Below, in pieces: positions 5,636 to 6,037 of a stretch of 6,037 bases of DNA (positions within the stretch are counted from its first letter, which is position 1; the number at the start of each line of letters is the position of its first letter). The stretch is from Anaerolineales bacterium (GTDB lineage Bacteria > Chloroflexota > Anaerolineae > Anaerolineales > E44-bin32). Location: assembly GCA_030668545.1 (NCBI GenBank), contig DAOUTT010000149.1:1-6037 (forward strand), written 5' to 3'. The translations under genes were made by a program, and so were the position numbers. The notes under the pieces are model-generated. The model did no database searches, had not been told where the DNA came from, and saw only the letters and a program-made list of their open reading frames with translations.

Positions 5636-6037
5636 CTAGGGGCTCGGGGGATGGGTCAGGTCTACCGGGGTGGGAGTCGGCTCGATTACGAAACCGGTTC
5701 TGCCGTGGAAGGTCAGGAAATTTACCCTGCCGGGGAGGAGTAGGAACTGAGCCGTGAACGGCCGACCCACAAAATCAATTCTGACCTCATAAGGACCTGC
5801 GGGGAGGTCGCTGATCACAAAATTCTCGTTGTAATAATCATCCGGATGTACTGTGCCCTCGGCATAGGTCCATACGTCCCAGCGCTGGTCTGTTTCAAGA
5901 GATCGAATTTGGACCAACTGCTCGCGAAGGTCCCCACCAAATGAGTTCTCTATACGTCCTGCCAAGACTCCCCACCCCTCTGGAGGGACCATCCACAACT
6001 CGGGATTGCGAGTGCTGAAGTAGCGATTCTCTCCCAG
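5636..6037 (-). CDS. C-terminal fragment of a probable extracellular protein (carboxypeptidase-regulatory-like domain; possibly M23 peptidase C-terminus), 5'-truncated
   Basis: The frame is open from the window edge to a TAG at 5636-5638, giving 133 residues of the 3' end of a longer gene. The segment begins near ENRYFSTRNPELWMVPPEGWG, then GVLAGRIENSFGG and YNENFVISDLPAGPYEVRIDF, and finishes with a beta-rich stretch and a Pro/Thr-rich end (EPTPTPVDLTHPPSP). The NFVISDLPAGPYEV pattern is characteristic of transthyretin/CNA_B-like beta-sandwich domains. From memory, the NPELW-to-DLPAG arrangement resembles C-termini of Chloroflexota M23-family peptidases, but no catalytic domain is visible here. 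The TTG at 5998 and ATG at 5992 are unlikely starts because the upstream codons continue the same protein style. It ends about 270 bp before the iron operon and is probably unrelated to it. Confidence 0.6.
   Translation of the reverse strand: MGENRYFSTRNPELWMVPPEGWGVLAGRIENSFGGDLREQLVQIRSLETDQRWDVWTYAEGTVHPDDYYNENFVISDLPAGPYEVRIDFVGRPFTAQFLLLPGRVNFLTFHGRTGFVIEPTPTPVDLTHPPSP

Noticed and set aside
5609..5636. GGCAG/CTGCC inverted repeat just after the right-edge gene as a terminator.
   Set aside because: The 5-bp stem has a loop of about 18 nt, and the only T run (TTTT) is displaced by several bases, so it is too weak to call. A CTGCTGCC direct repeat (5584 and 5629) nearby looks incidental.
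1..6037. Mobile elements, phage genes, CRISPR repeats, tRNA or rRNA.
   Set aside because: No transposase or integrase motifs, regularly spaced repeats, cloverleaf sequences or rRNA signatures were seen on either strand.

Overview
The window reads as a chromosomal segment of a bacterium, most likely a member of the Chloroflexota (Anaerolineae-like). This rests on a TrmB-type regulator in a bacterial setting with sigma-70-like promoters, a FeoB split into two genes, and the style of a C-terminal beta-sandwich fragment at the right edge. The assignment is inference; no rRNA or marker gene is present. Every supported gene lies on the minus strand, so the text below follows transcription from high to low coordinates.

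Right edge (5636-6037): the 3' end of a larger gene encoding a probable extracellular protein with a carboxypeptidase-regulatory-like domain, resembling the C-termini of some Chloroflexota M23 peptidases. After about 270 bp of non-coding DNA begins a six-gene ferrous-iron cluster (5365 down to 946): a DtxR/IdeR-type iron regulator, feoA, a stand-alone FeoB GTPase domain, a FeoB GDI-plus-membrane protein, a FeoC-like winged-helix protein, and exonuclease III (xth). The genes abut or overlap (TGA|GTG, an 11-bp overlap, two ATGA overlaps and a TAATG), so they are almost certainly one translationally coupled operon. Its promoter (5414-5442) carries a 19-bp sequence matching the DtxR/IdeR iron box at 15 of 19 positions between and into the -35/-10 elements. 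A separate perfect palindrome of Crp/Fnr type is centred about 60 bp upstream of the inferred start.

The likely logic is as follows. When Fe(II) is plentiful, the metal-loaded regulator represses its own operon. When iron is scarce, FeoA, split FeoB and FeoC assemble an Fe(II) permease. Co-expression of the AP endonuclease/exonuclease III would match Fe(II) import with repair of Fenton-type DNA damage. A Crp/Fnr-family activator could add redox or metabolic control.

Left part (2-870): a separately transcribed TrmB-family regulator gene, truncated by the window edge. It has its own near-consensus promoter, and a 13-bp perfect inverted repeat overlaps the -10 and start region, which suggests autoregulation.

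No tRNA, rRNA, CRISPR array, insertion sequence or phage gene was seen. The main points of interest are the FeoB split exactly between the GTPase and GDI domains, the arginine/glycine-rich tail on FeoA, xth as the last gene of a feo operon, and the two operator architectures.
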